From Crithidia sp. LVH-60A (lineage: Eukaryota; Euglenozoa; Kinetoplastea; Trypanosomatida; Trypanosomatidae): a stretch of 64,000 nucleotides of DNA. The number at the start of each line of letters is the position of its first letter. Position 1 is the stretch's first letter. The DNA is taken from assembly GCA_030078075.1 (NCBI GenBank), contig CP119655.1, positions 241,001-305,000 of the forward strand, in the 5' to 3' direction. The position numbers and the translations under genes are program-made. The notes beneath the pieces were generated by a model. The model ran no database searches, was not told where the DNA came from, and saw only the letters and a program-made list of their open reading frames with translations. Below, one piece after another: positions 33,901 to 47,626 of the stretch.

Positions 33901-36900
33901 AGTGATCTCCGTCCTGACCTCTTTTTTTCTTCTCTTTGCGTGCTCCTCTTGATTTTTATCTTGCTTGTTTGTTTTCTTCATCGCTGCCAGGTTTTGTTTC
34001 TTTGTTTTTCCTTAATACTAGTATTGACTCTACGTCTCTCAAGATCACTGCTCTCTGCGCTCGCTTGAGTTCTAAATTGACACACTCCTGTTTTTTTTTT
34101 TGATCGCTTTTAGACTGGGTATTGAGCGCAAAGGGGGAAAAACGCTAAAAAGGTTCTAAAAAAAAGCAGAGGAATTCTCGCATGAGCGACTTCTTCCCGG
34201 AAAAACGAAAAAAAAGAGCGAAGAAAAACTGCGTCCATGCGGTTGCCATTTATTTTGCTCTGTAGTGTCCCCTTTCCTTCTTTTTTTTTTTCTCTCTTCA
34301 TCTCCCTCTTTCTGTGTGAACGCAGGTTTGTGGGTGACTGCGAAGCGCTAACCGGTGACTATTTATTATTATTGCTTTTCCATTTTCTTTTAGTGTCCTT
34401 TTGTTTCTTGTCTCTCCTTTTTTTTTTCCAGTCGCTTTACCTTGCGAATGTGTGTAGTGCTTTCCAGCAGCTCTCATGTGCGTTTCTCTCTCGCTCTCGC
34501 TCTCTCTCTTTTCTCTACCTTTTTGCGTCGTGCTTTGTAGCAATCCAACATCCTGTCCCAAAGGTGGCCACGCCGCAGCTGGCTTTTCCCCTCCATCACA
34601 GGCAATGCCAGAGACAACAGAACCTCATTTTTTAAAATTTACTCTTTTTTTTTCTTTTCTCCCTTCGAATCTCATTAATTCCATCTTTTTTTTCGTTTTT
34701 CCGACACGTGGTGAGCTTGTGTAAGTGTATAGGTGTGTATGCGTGTGTGTGTGCTTTCCTCATTTTCTTTTTCTTTCCTGCTTATTTTTGCCCTGTTAGT
34801 TTTTTCTTTTTTGTATTGTTTTCTCTGCGCACAGTCCCCTCCACCTTTGTTTCTGTTACCTTTCGTAACCGGCGAATGCGTCCCCGTGTACTTAAGACGC
34901 AGCTGCGTACGCAACGGTGACCCTGAGCAGCGTTCTCCTCTCTCTCCCCAAGATCATTCCTGTGACGGACACTTCATGATTGTGTGTTTTTTTTTCCTCC
35001 TACATCTCTGCCTCACTCTCTCCTCCAGTTATGGGCTTTATTTGCGTTTGTGTGCGTGTGACCTTCCTCTGTGCATGCCGGGTGCGTTGGAGGTGAGGCG
35101 TGTTTTTTTTCAGTTTCTTTCTAGTTTTAGTTTCTGATGGCTGACGTACGCCGTAGCGCAGCGTAGCCTTCCAACCTTTTCTCTGTCGATGTATATTACC
35201 AACACTATTGATTCCTTTTTTTTCTTTTCACCCTTTTCTTCCCTTAAGCAGCATACTCGCAACCTCCCATCACGTCCTTTCACTCCCTTTTTTTTTGTGT
35301 GTGTACATGTGTGAATTTAGCGCTGGATTGCACGCGCCACATAGGCGTCGCTTCCTTCAACATGATTGCACTCAATTTCCTTCTCTGAACCTTCACGAGA
35401 TGAGGAAGGAGATTACTTGTCTTACCTCTCCCTCAGTGCTGACAGACCCGCCAGCCCACAAACCCACAGCAACGATGTCCTGTGTCTTGACGAACCACAA
35501 GAGAAGACGGAGAGACTTCTCTACAAAAAAAAAAAAAAAGAAATACAGAGAAACAAAAGCTCCTTTTTTATTTCCTCCTCTCTCCCTTTCCCTCTTTTCG
35601 CTCTGAAGCACAATAAAGAAGGAGAAGGAGAAAGAGGTTGTGGACGGTGCTCGCTGCTCTCTCCCTCTCTTGCTAATTCATGATCTCGTCTGCTGCATTG
35701 TTAGGGATGAGATATTCTCCTTTTCCAAAAAGCATCGTGAGGAATCATTTGAAGCAGCAAGTAAAGAAAAAAGACACACCATATTGGATAGCATTTAAAA
35801 AAGTAAAGAAAGGTAGCGTTGCTTTTGCGTTTTCTTGATGCAGTAGCATTGTCTTGTATTGTCCGCTTACAGCCATGTGCATCGTAGTCAATTTTTGAAT
35901 ATGTTTAGATGGTGCGTTTTAGAAAAGAGAGAGCGAGGGACGACAAATCTAAAGTACAGAAAAAACTCGAAGCACATAGCGGCGGCACAGTTGCACTGCA
36001 CACGCTGAGTAAACAACGAGCAGAGGAAAAAGAGATACAGGTGCTGCCTGAGCGAGGACCTATTTGAGTGCATTTTTTTTTCCATCTATGCGTCTCTTAT
36101 TCTTATCTGTTTAAATGTATAAGTGAGCCACACTTGTCTTTTTCTTTCTTCCCGTGTAGGCGTGCGTGTCGGCTTGTCGCATCTCTGGCTGTTTTCCCGT
36201 AGACCACAGAGAGCAGGCACATCACCTCTCGCAGTTAATGCGCGTGTGTGTGGCCGTTATCGCCTACGAAGAGGTGCAGAAAGGCTAAAAGACGCGGAAA
36301 AGAAGGCTCAGTGTCCCATCTTGCTATTCATCTTTTTTTTTTTTTTGTGTGTGTGTGTCTCTCTTTGTGGGATTCGACGCAGAGAGACAGCCAGCTGAGA
36401 ACGGCCAAATCGGCGCGGACCACCGTGTGTGTATTTTTTTTTCTCCTCCAACGTGTTTTCCCGCAGCCTCGACTTCCGGGCTGAAGGCGTGCACCGTTTG
36501 TGTTTGTCTTTGTGTGAAGACCATTTCTGCTCTTCTGGAAAGGCCACGAAAACTACCCCACTCAATGTGCGTGTGAGCGACGTGGCTGAAAGAGACGAGG
36601 ACACATGTTGCAGGCTCTCTCGCTCTTAAAAATACACAACCGAAACACACAAAAAAACCGTTTTTTTTTTCGCTGTTCTTGTGTCTGCCTTTTTTTTTCT
36701 TTTTTTCTCTATTGTTTTAAACCAGTTCTTACTTTTTGGAGTGACTTTTTTTTTTGCTTTTAAATGAGTGTGTCTTTCACCTTCGCGTGTCCCCATCCTC
36801 GCTTCCCTTTCTTTCGGCTTGTGTGTCTTTTTCTTTTTTCTGCTTTGTATTGGCTTTGCCTTTGTGTTATTACCTGTGTGTAGTTTATTTTTCTCTTACT

Positions 36901-37679
36901 TTTCATCTGTGCTACTACTCTCTTTTTTTTTTCCTCTTTGCTTTGACTTGCTCTTTCTTATCTTTATTTCTTTGTGAGATTTCCTTCGTGTTTCCTCTGC
37001 GTTTTTCTTGCTCTCTCTCTTGCTACTTTTCCGCTCGTGTTTCTCATTCCCTGCCCACTATATTCCTCTTCTACTTATTTTGTTGATTCTCCTCTCTCTG
37101 AGATTCTTACTTGTTCTTGTCTTTCACTGTGAAGGTGTGTATGATGCCATCACTATTGCTTTCTTTCTGGTTTTCTGTTTTTTGCTCTCACAGCTGTCGT
37201 TCTTCGTTTTTTTTTTTGTTTGTCTTATTTCACAAACCCATCCATCCTAACATCTCTCTCTCTCTCTCTCCGCTCTCCGTCTCGCTGAATTTTTATGGTG
37301 TTGCGCATTTTACCGTCCTGTGTTGCCCGTACGCTTCCTCGTCTCTCCTAGTAGACTTTTTTTTCTGGACATCTCATCGTTTCTTTTTCTCATTTTTTCG
37401 TTTTAGCTTTTCCTTATCTGTTCTGCTTCCGCGTCTCTCTCACATCCTCCTCACTCCCTGTCGTAACTGTTTGGTCTTGAGCACCGCAGAATAAGGGAGA
37501 GCGGAGAAGCGAGTGAGAGCGTGCGGCTGCTGTCTTAAACGCTTCACGAGGCACCGGCGTGTCAACACGACACACGCACATTTGGGAGTGAGCGTTAAGG
37601 GTGTAGGGTGCCTTTTATTATTATTATTATTTTGACGAGGAGGAAACAGAAGGGAGAGTGGGTTATCGAGAGAGGGAGG

Positions 37680-37715
<36 letters not shown>

Positions 37716-39173
37716 TGAAGATCGTATGCCACTCACGGCAGAAGTAGCGGCAATAGAAAAAAAGGCAGATACGTTTGTCCACTTCTTTTTCTTTTCTTCT
37801 CCGTGTCCGCTTTTTTTTGCCTGTGTGTCTTTGTATTTCTGTGTGTGTGATGTACTCTGCTGCCGCCTTCTCATGTCTCTGTGAAACAGCGACGGATGCG
37901 CAAGCAACAACGCGCACACACACACATACCCACTCAAACGCACGCGTCTTTCTTACCGACTCACTCATCCTCTTTTTTTTTTTTCTAATCATTGTTACCA
38001 ATAAAAGAAGACCTTTTTTTGTTGTTGTTGTTTCTCTGCGTCTTTTCGGCTGTGGCCCTTCCGTCGTTGTTGTTCTTGTTTTATTGTTGTTCTTTCCCTT
38101 TTACTCGTGTCTTCATCATTTTGTGGAGACAGACTCACCAATACCCCCACTCATACACCCACACGCTGTTACGATGACTTTTTTTGAATTGCTGGTTTTT
38201 CATCGTTCACACTCGCATCGTGTCCTTCCTTCTCTTGGATTCTCAGTCTGTTCTTTTTTTTTTTTGCTCTCTCTGTCCTTTTCACTTTGGAATCTATGAG
38301 CGACGGAAGCCCGTATCGCGTTTCTTTCACGAACCATAAACCAAACAAACAGTATGCAGTATAGAGAAAGAGGCACATTAGAGCCGATCTGCACGCGGTT
38401 GTAGCGGGTAGAGCAACAGAAAGCAGAAACGAAAAAAAAGTCGAGTGGTACTTCTCAGCGCGTGAAGCAAGGCGATGAAGATGCTTTGCGTCCGTCACCG
38501 CTTGCACGAATAAGAAGAGAAGCAGCATGTGCGCTATAAGCAAAAGAGCTTCCTCGTTGCGTCTCGTGTTGTCTGCTGCTTGCTGAGAATCTTTTTTTCC
38601 CGAAGAAGAAGAGTGCTGCCGCACGTATTGCTTCTACACGCTTGAATACGACGTGCGCACGCCTGCAGCTGTCATGAAAGGACGGCGGAGGTGAGGGTAA
38701 GCGGTGCAGCACTGCTTTCTTGCAACTTGACGCTTCGCAGGTGCCCGCTCTGCTTCAGCACTAACTTGCCCTGGAGACGACTCCTTCTTTTGCTTTTTTT
38801 TTTTTTCATAGTCGTCTCTCCGCTGCGCATCGGTATCGTCTCCGCCCTTCAGTTGCATTCTAAAATCTATCTTTAACTTTTCACTCTTCACGCGCTCTTC
38901 CTCTCTCTCTCTCTCTCTGCATCTGAACTCTTTACACATTGCGCTTTGTATTGATACACCACGGCTTGTGTCACTTGAACCACAAGATCCTGCTTTGCTT
39001 TGCTCCGCGCCTCCATCACCTCTATTCTGTTTTTTGTTTGATTAGCTCCTTTTTTTCTTTTTTTCGAGCAGAGTTTGCGCTTGCTGATCTCTTTCATTTG
39101 TCCTCACTCTTCGTCTTTAAGTCAGGCAGCCAACACACCACCACCACCGCTTCCTCCCCCTTCTTCTTAGCGG
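29867..39173. other. 9.3-kb gene-free region downstream of the RRM gene
   Basis: I see no supportable gene in 9.3 kb. The top strand is mostly T/C-rich with many T homopolymers and microsatellites: (CT)n at about 30936-30961, 37252-37270 and 38900-38919, (GA)n at about 37684-37711, (TG)n at several places and (ATT)n at about 37617-37633. A few stretches reverse to purine-rich (34110-34225, 35520-35640, 35750-36020, 37490-37760, 38290-38480). All frames are low complexity. The end near 39110-39173 is the splice region of the zinc-finger gene. Much of it may be 3' UTR, untranscribed spacer or unrecognised non-coding RNA. Confidence 0.5.
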
Positions 39174-40685
39174 ATGAACTTCAACTACGGCCCCCCGCCG
39201 CCGCAGCGGCCCGCCCCCAACCTGGACGATCTCTTCGGCGGCCCCGTGGCGCCGGCGCCGCCCGCCCCGCCGTCCTACGACGCACTCACCGGCAGCGGCA
39301 GCGGCTACGGCCCCACCGCGGCCCCGCCCCACGGCTACTACAGCGCGCCGCCGCCCGTTGCCACCCACGCGGCCCACCTGCCGCAGCAGGCGCCACCCCA
39401 GCCCCAGCCGCAGCCGTACGCGGCGCCGTCGCCCGGCGTGTCGCACAGCGGCCCCGGCAGCCCGCCGGCCGGCGAAGAGGACGAGCGGGCACAGCTGGAG
39501 CGCATCATCCGCCTGCGCCGCGAGCTGGAGCAGGAGCAGGAGCGCGAGCAGCAGAAGAAGGACGCGCTGCAGACGTGGGGCTGCACGGTGTGCACCTTCC
39601 GCAACAAGCTGAGCGGCGTGACGTGCGAGATGTGCGGCACGACGCGGCCGGGCTTCACGGCGCCGGCGCCGGCTCCGGCCCCCGCTGCCGCTGCCCCCGC
39701 GCCTGCGGCCCCCGCCGCGACGCCGCCGACGCGGGCTGCGGTGACGGCGTGGCAGTGCGGGATGTGCCTGGCGCCGAACGACGCGGCGGCGGAGCGGTGC
39801 AAGGTGTGCTACGCCTACCGCAGCAGCGGGACGCCAGTGCCGAGCACGGCGGGTGGCGGTGGCGGCACGGGTGTTGCGTCGGCGACGCCCTTCACGACGC
39901 GCTGGAAGTGCAGCGTGTGCGGCGAGGTGAACGCGCCGACGAGCGCGCACTGCCGGGTGTGCCACGGCTTCCAGCGCAACGGGACGCCGGTGGCCGGGGA
40001 GGTGGGCGGCGCGCCGGTGGCGGCGGCGGGCGGTGCATCCGGTGGCGACCCCCCGCCGCCGACGTCGTGGGCGTGCTCGGTGTGCACCTTCGAGAACCCG
40101 ACGTCGGTGGCGCTGTGCACGGCGTGCGAGAGCGGGCAGCGGCCGCGGCACCTCGCGCCGAAGCAGGACAAAGCGAAGGCTGCGGCGAAGGCGGAGGGGC
40201 GTGCGGGCGGCGACGCGAAGGCGGGCGGCGGCGGCGGCGGTGGTGGTGCTGCTGCTGCCGCGGCGAAGCAGTGGCCCTGCCCCACGTGCACCTTCGAGAA
40301 CGCGATGGGCCGCAAGAAGTGCGACATGTGCGGCACGAAGCGGCCGGACAAGTACGCGACGGCCGCCGACACCGCCGAGGCTCGTGCCGATGCGCGTCGC
40401 GAGGCGCAGGACGATGAGGAGGAGGTGGCGTGGCAGGACGACGACGCCGTGACGGAGTGCAACAACTGCCACACCAACTTCACCTTCATGAACCGCCGCC
40501 ACCACTGCCGCCTCTGCGGCTACGTCTTCTGTGCACACTGCTCCAACTACGCGCTGCCGCTCTCAGAAAACAGCTTCCCGCAGCGGGTCTGCGTGAATTG
40601 TCACAAGGCGAGGAAGGGCACGCAGTCGGCTGCGACTGGCAGCTTGGGAAACGCGCTGAAAAAGCGGGTGTGGGCTTCGAGGTGA
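39174..40685 (+). CDS. Five NZF/RanBP2 zinc fingers plus C-terminal FYVE domain (copy 1)
   Basis: A 503-residue protein starting MNFNYGPPPPQRPAPN. Residues 1-100 are Pro/Ala-rich and contain a PPSY motif. Residues about 102-133 form a charged helix (ELEQEQEREQQKKDAL). Five WxCx2C-x10-Cx2C fingers begin at Trp135, 193, 244, 299 and 367. Fingers 1 (CTFRN...CEMC) and 5 (CTFEN...CDMC) have the Thr-Phe and Met residues used by NZF fingers to bind ubiquitin; finger 4 has Thr-Phe only, and fingers 2 and 3 lack them. A FYVE domain spans about 420-480 with all signatures: WQDD (WxxD), RRHHCRLCG (R+HHC+xCG) and RVC. FYVE domains bind PI3P on endosomes. The protein is therefore likely an endosomal adaptor for ubiquitinated cargo. 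The frame is intact. A tandem copy follows. Confidence 0.9.
   Translation: MNFNYGPPPPQRPAPNLDDLFGGPVAPAPPAPPSYDALTGSGSGYGPTAAPPHGYYSAPPPVATHAAHLPQQAPPQPQPQPYAAPSPGVSHSGPGSPPAGEEDERAQLERIIRLRRELEQEQEREQQKKDALQTWGCTVCTFRNKLSGVTCEMCGTTRPGFTAPAPAPAPAAAAPAPAAPAATPPTRAAVTAWQCGMCLAPNDAAAERCKVCYAYRSSGTPVPSTAGGGGGTGVASATPFTTRWKCSVCGEVNAPTSAHCRVCHGFQRNGTPVAGEVGGAPVAAAGGASGGDPPPPTSWACSVCTFENPTSVALCTACESGQRPRHLAPKQDKAKAAAKAEGRAGGDAKAGGGGGGGGAAAAAAKQWPCPTCTFENAMGRKKCDMCGTKRPDKYATAADTAEARADARREAQDDEEEVAWQDDDAVTECNNCHTNFTFMNRRHHCRLCGYVFCAHCSNYALPLSENSFPQRVCVNCHKARKGTQSAATGSLGNALKKRVWASR
39456..40519 (+). repeat. Tandem duplicated segment, copy 1
   Basis: This segment is almost identical to 42944-44004 (offset 3488 falling to 3485, one codon shorter in copy 2). 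I see only a handful of amino-acid differences over about 350 residues, such as NAPTS/NVPTS and APKQ/APRQ. Similarity drops sharply after CRLCG in the FYVE domain. Confidence 0.9.
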
Positions 40686-42564
40686 CTTTGCTGAAGAGCT
40701 GCATTGACCCGATCCTTCTCCCTTATTTATCTATTTTTCTACATCCTATTCAAGTCATCAATTTTTTTTTCCGTTGTTGTCGGCGAGCGGCACATGCCCC
40801 TGTGTATGGGACGGTGGGTAGAGTTCGCCAACAGTAGTCTCTTCTACTATTCTACCTATGCTGTTTTTTTTTTTTGCTATTTTTTTTTTCTCCTGCTCTT
40901 GTTGCGAATTCGATCCTTTTTTTTCCCCTGTTCCTAATGCACGCAATTTGAGTTTTGTATTTTGTGCCGGTAGAGAGAAACGCATGCTGAGAGGAGCTCT
41001 CTTCTGCTGCGTTGCGTTGCTTTTATGACGTACCTTCCCTGAAGTTAGGACGCGTGTGTTTACTTGATCCTCTGGTATTTGACGCGTCACGCCGGTTTTC
41101 TGCGTGCGTCACATTTTTTTTTTTGGTCTAAGGGCTCTCATTGCCTAGTGATGCAACGTAGTGCCTTCTCTTCCGCCTGCTTTGATATTGAGGTGTACCT
41201 TGAGCCTTTGCTTATGCCACGAGTACACGGCCTGCTTTGTTTTTTTTTTCTCTTTTCAATTACCTATTCAAAGGAGTGCGTCAGCAACTCCTTTTAGTGA
41301 TCTATTGAGCATTTTTTTTTTTTTTTCTTTAGCGTATGGGATGCGTTATTTAGCCATGTTCTGGTACGCAGCCCGATTCCACTCGCCTCGTGCATTTTGA
41401 AATGTGGGCGGATGTGGAGGCTCCTTTTTTTTTTTTCGTTCGTTCTCTCTCCCCCTCTTTTTTCTGCTGCGAGGCGCCACGACTTCACCACCTGACACAA
41501 GCTTCGTCGCCTTTTTCCTCTGCTCACATCAACATCAAAACAAAAAGCCTCAACGATGCACCGCACACGCTTCACAAATAGCCAGAAAAAATAAACAGAG
41601 GATGAAGGGAGGTAAAAAAGCCAACCCCTTTTTTTTCTTTTGGCTGCTAGCTGTCGAGCAGCGTGGTGCCTTTTTTTTGTTTTCGGAGGGCCGGCGGCGA
41701 TTCCGCTGTTCATTTGTAGGGGAGGGTCGTGCGCAATCATTGAGGGAGAGAGATAGAGGAGGAAGGAGAACGCGAGAACGGCATCAGATGATGTCCTTTA
41801 AAGGCTATCAATTTATCTCTTGCTTTGTCGTGCGACTGCTGAACATATTCGGTGTATCACTTACGTCCTGTGAAAAGTGGGAGAAAGAGAGAAAGAGAGA
41901 GAAGTCAAAGTAAGGCTCACAACTGCTAGCGACTTTATAAGAGATACATTCTTGGAAGAGTTTCGCACAGCTTGTCTCTCCTAGCGGGAGTGCGCCATGG
42001 AGAAGGAGGGTGAAATATCTAAATCGACTGCATTTCTATGAGCCGTACTTGCCCTCGACGTCCTGCTACTTTAACGTTAATTCATACACATAACAAAATA
42101 TCAACGGTTCAGTAAATGCTGTGATGCACGCATATCGTCTGTTTTTCTTTCTTCTCTCTTTTTTTTTTCACCCACCACCACTCTCTTCTCTTCCTCTCGC
42201 CTCCACCTTGTTCCTGCTCGCCCCCACCTCCTCTCCACAACAGGGAACACAAACACACACCTTGTGAGTCATCTCCCTCCACCGTTGTTATCCGTCGCAA
42301 CTGACTATCAGAGAAAAGGGCAGAAGGACGCAAACCATCCTGTAGTACTGCTCTCTCCTTCATCTGTTGTCCTTCTATTCATTGTCTGTTGCTCTTCTCC
42401 TTGACGCGCTCAGCTGACCGCTCAACCCACACAACTATTTGGCGAATTATTTTGTTAATTTTCCACTACCGCTTTGGCTACGCCTCCGAAAGCAGCTTTC
42501 GCGCGTTGGCCCATTACTTCCCCGCCAGCGCTCTCTGGCGCGCTTCACACGAAAAAACCCTGGG
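40686..42564. other. Intergenic region between the two FYVE genes
   Basis: About 1.9 kb without a supportable gene. T runs (40863-40891 and 41310-41327) and a pyrimidine-rich stretch at 42138-42240 are likely processing signals. Near 42420-42560 a short stretch has coding-like composition but no clear frame or domain; it could be part of the hidden 5' end of copy 2 or a different fragment. Confidence 0.5.
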
Positions 42565-44149
<1,585 letters not shown>

Positions 44150-45576
44150 AGCCGGGCGATCACTGATCACGCCTCGGTGTTTTGGGATTTTCTGCCGCCA
44201 GACGTGCGCCGAAAAAGAGTACTTGTATAGAGCGCGTCTACTCACTTGAACATATTATATAATTTTTATTTTTATTCTGCTTCTCTATTGATGTTGCGTG
44301 CAGGACGCTCACAACTCAATAAAAACGTGCTTGCTGTTTTCTTTAAGAGAGAAATACTACATTTCTGTGCAGACGCGCAGTTCTTGTTTGTTCCTTTGAA
44401 TGTCCTTGTTTTCAACGGTATCTGATATCACCAGCGACACAGGAGGGGTATTCCTGTTATCCGCCAGCGTGTGGACGTGCGTGACTGCCAACTGGGTTCC
44501 GTTCATATATATATATATTTTTTTTTTTGCCGTGTTGTGATTTTTCCCCCGGTGTTCTGGTAGCTGACCTGTGCGAAGGCTCCTCTTTAGTGTTTTCCTC
44601 TTTTTTCTTCTCCTTTGCTACTGCATGGGCTTTTTAGCATGGATGTATGTACATGCGTGTTTGTGTCGCTGCTTGTTTTGCTACGATGAGGCGAAGTTGG
44701 AAGGGCAGTGTCGCGGCGCAGCTGCCTCCGGAGCATCAACGTGCTCTACTTTCATGCTTTCGTATATTCTTTTCTTTGTACTGTTTCGCTTTGGTTTATC
44801 TCCTTCGCTTCGATGCGTGTGTGGCTTCAGTCCATTCAAGACACTCTAAAGCGCAGCAGCGCACAACGTCACTGGTGAAGGAAAGTGCTTGTCGTGCACT
44901 ACAGTCTCTCTTTTTGTCTCTAGCCTCTGGCAATGTTTTCCTTTTTTTTCAATTCGCGCAGATGTGAATTGTCAAGGGACTGGCTGCCACGCGTCCCTCA
45001 CTGACAACTCGTCCATATCGGAAGAGCAGCGAGGCTGGTTGATGCCTCAATTGCTGTCGTGCTTGCCTCGTTCCCCAATGGGACTCGCACTCTGAAATAA
45101 AAAGGTTTCTCCTCTTTTCATCATGGTGCTGACGGCGAAGAGAGTGAGAGATCACGTACTTCTTGCTTTCCTCCCTTTAGAGACGATTTCTGCGTCTGTC
45201 GCTGCTCTCGAACGCGTTTTGCATGTTTCGTACTTCTCTGCTTCTCTCTCTCTTTCTTCTTCCTTGATGAACTCCGCGCATTTCGTGATAAAAATGCCAT
45301 TTTCGCACGTGTGTTCGATGGCGGCTGCATCTGCGTGTTGTCACACCCTTTCCGACGCCCTTCAACGCGTCATGTGGTGACCAACTCCCATTCCACTCTG
45401 TTTCTCTTTTTCTCGTAATTGCAAAAAAAAAAAAAATGCATCACGATTAACAGGTCGGGTTGTACTTCAGTCCTTCAACACTCTCTGTCGGCTCTTCTCT
45501 GCCGCTCCACAGGACACACACACGCAGTTTCAGAAAAGAAGCTTAAAAACACATTCCCCTCATTCACGACTAAAAC
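44150..45576. other. Intergenic region
   Basis: No gene seen in 1.4 kb. It has an (AT)n/T run at about 44506-44529 and pyrimidine-rich stretches (44581-44615 and 45239-45260) suited to trans-splicing of the downstream eS27 gene. The frame at 45123-45380 has no recognisable domain. Confidence 0.5.
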
Positions 45577-45837
45577 ATGGGCTTCTTTGACGCGGATCTC
45601 AGCTACCCCACCGTGCGCACGGAGCGCATGCGCCACAAGCGCCGCCGTCTCGTGCAGGGCCCGAACTCGTACTTCATGGACGTGAGCTGCCCGCGCTGCA
45701 AGTGCGTGACGGTGGTGTACAGCCACGCCACGACTGTGGTGGAGTGCAGCAAGTGCTCCAAGCAGCTGTGCCGCCCGACTGGCGGTAAGGCGCTCCTCGT
45801 CGAGGAGTGCGGCTTCCGCCGCAAGGCCGATCACTAA
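45577..45837 (+). CDS. RPS27: 40S ribosomal protein S27 (eS27)
   Basis: An 86-residue protein of normal family length. It has the eS27 core [20 protein letters not shown] and the C4 zinc ribbon CPRC...CSKC, followed by [17 protein letters not shown], matching human RPS27 (PTGGKARLTEGCSFRRK). It is a component of the small ribosomal subunit. The start [11 protein letters not shown] aligns with the family N-terminus. A single copy is visible; ribosomal protein genes in trypanosomatids are often duplicated, so another may lie elsewhere. Confidence 0.97.
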   Translation: MGFFDADLSYPTVRTERMRHKRRRLVQGPNSYFMDVSCPRCKCVTVVYSHATTVVECSKCSKQLCRPTGGKALLVEECGFRRKADH

Positions 45838-46603
45838 AGTGGATGTTTCTTTTTTCTCCTACCCCGTCTGCGTGATGGCGTGTGCTCTGCTACTTTGGGT
45901 GTGGTAGTGCACGTCGCGTGTTGGCTTCTCCCGCTTTATTCTTTTTTTTCCTTCACTCCGCTCTCTGTGCTTGACATGACTCAACTGTATTGTTGGGCAC
46001 GCGGTACGGAGAGGGGGAAGGAGAGAAAGAGAGTGGGGGAAAACACGGAAGGAGATGACGGAGTGTTTCCTGACTTTGATTTTTTCCTTTTTTTTCTCTT
46101 CTTTTCTCTCTTGACACAACAAAACTGAAGAAAGATTAGATGGCAGAAAAGGCAAGACTTCTGCGACGAGTTGTCTTTAGGTACGTGCCTGCGTTGTACG
46201 CTATCCGCGACTACACGGCACAAGGCAACGGAAGCTTCACCGAACTCACAGCAAGGAAAAAGAAAGAGACAATTTAAAAGATAATCTCTATTGTTTCTCT
46301 TTCCCTGTATTTGGGCTTTCTTCCGCTGCTTTTTTTCTTGCTGTGAAGTGCAAGCTTGCCGGCACAAGTCTTCAGCTTTTCCACTTTTTTTTCCCGGCTT
46401 TGCTTTCTCCAGTTTGCTTGCTGGCATGCTCACCTCCTTCAACTACTCGACCCCTCTGAGACTTGCTTCTTTCTCTCCTATCCTCCTATGCCCTTTATCT
46501 CTATTTCCCTGTTGTGCGATAAAAATGAAAAAATAAACCCAGCGTCGTGCTCTCACACGCCAACGCACTTTTACACACCCACAACACAGAGAAAAGCAAC
46601 ATC
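45838..46603. other. Intergenic region
   Basis: About 0.77 kb without a gene. Pyrimidine-rich stretches at about 46288-46345 and 46376-46420, and again at 46466-46510, are likely splice signals for the Dpy-30 gene. Confidence 0.55.
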
Positions 46604-47131
46604 ATGCAAGCCACCACGCAGGCCCCGTCACCCGATGAGGTGGACGCTGAGACGCTGCAGGCACTGCTGGTTCACTTCGGCTCCGCTGCGGAGACTCCTA
46701 ACCGCTCTCACGAAGCCGCCAGCGGGGCTGCAGACCCGGCTGGCAACGCGAGCGATGAGGCAGGCGATGGCATCCCTGAGTACGCGCTGCCCGATGCCCA
46801 GTACCTGGAGCGCACCATCCTTCCGCTGCTGCTGCGCGGGCTGGAGGAGGTGGCCGTTGCCCGCCCGCCGGACGCTCTCGCCTTCCTCGGTGCCTATCTC
46901 ATCAGCAACAACCCGCAGCAGCCGACGGGAGGGGCGGTGGGGGTGGCAGCAGCCGCCATTAATAGCGGTGGCGTGTCGAGCAGCGGTGGCGTCTCCCCGG
47001 ATCAGGCGAGGGAGGGAAGCGGTGTTGGTCTGCTGCCGACCGAGCAGCCGGCCATCGCCGAGGCGGTGCAGCGGGCCGTAGAGCGCTTTGCGCCGCCGGT
47101 GAAGGGCACGACGGGACCGGCAGCCACGTAA
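46604..47131 (+). CDS. Dpy-30 motif protein
   Basis: A 175-residue protein from the ATG at 46604 (MQATTQAPSPDEV). An in-frame codon 19 positions earlier reads through leader-like sequence and is less likely. A Dpy-30 dimerisation helix pair lies around YLERTILPLLLRGLEEVA and RPPDALAFLGAYLISNNP, at residues about 66-105. This motif lets proteins dock on amphipathic helices in COMPASS-type histone methyltransferases and in flagellar radial spokes and other axonemal complexes. The protein is longer than typical DPY-30 (about 100 residues), with an acidic N-terminus and a Gly/Ser-rich C-terminal extension. The sequence alone cannot tell nuclear from flagellar use. The frame is intact. Confidence 0.8.
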   Translation: MQATTQAPSPDEVDAETLQALLVHFGSAAETPNRSHEAASGAADPAGNASDEAGDGIPEYALPDAQYLERTILPLLLRGLEEVAVARPPDALAFLGAYLISNNPQQPTGGAVGVAAAAINSGGVSSSGGVSPDQAREGSGVGLLPTEQPAIAEAVQRAVERFAPPVKGTTGPAAT

Positions 47132-47559
47132 AAAAAAAAAATAATATGGTGGGGAACCAACAGCAACAATGACAATTTGTTATGCAGGTGATGTATACTA
47201 GGCACTCTTGGCCACAACCAAAAAAAAAAAGGAAAGTTCACCCACATAGTGTATGCTGAAAGAGTCTCAAGGAAAGAGGTGATGCACGGAGGAAAGAAGG
47301 TGAATGTGCGACTGCCGCCTTTGTGCCTAACACATAAACACATACACGCAAATGCATGCGTTGAACCTCGCTTTAGCCATTTTTTTCTGCTCGCACCTGT
47401 AGCTCAACCACACAAAGAGAGAGTGCAACTGATGGCTCGTTGCAAAATCCGTTGTCCGGCTCTCGTTGGGCTTCTTGCGCTTCTCCTTTTTTTATTTAGG
47501 ACAGCTAAACAGTACTGAGATAAATGAGAATAGTCTGACCCAGCCCCAACTCCCTTTCT

Positions 47560-47626
<67 letters not shown>

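Noticed and set aside
35366-35683. Plus-strand frame with acidic, coding-like composition
   Set aside because: It lacks an ATG start, becomes Lys-run and low complexity, and has no recognisable motif.
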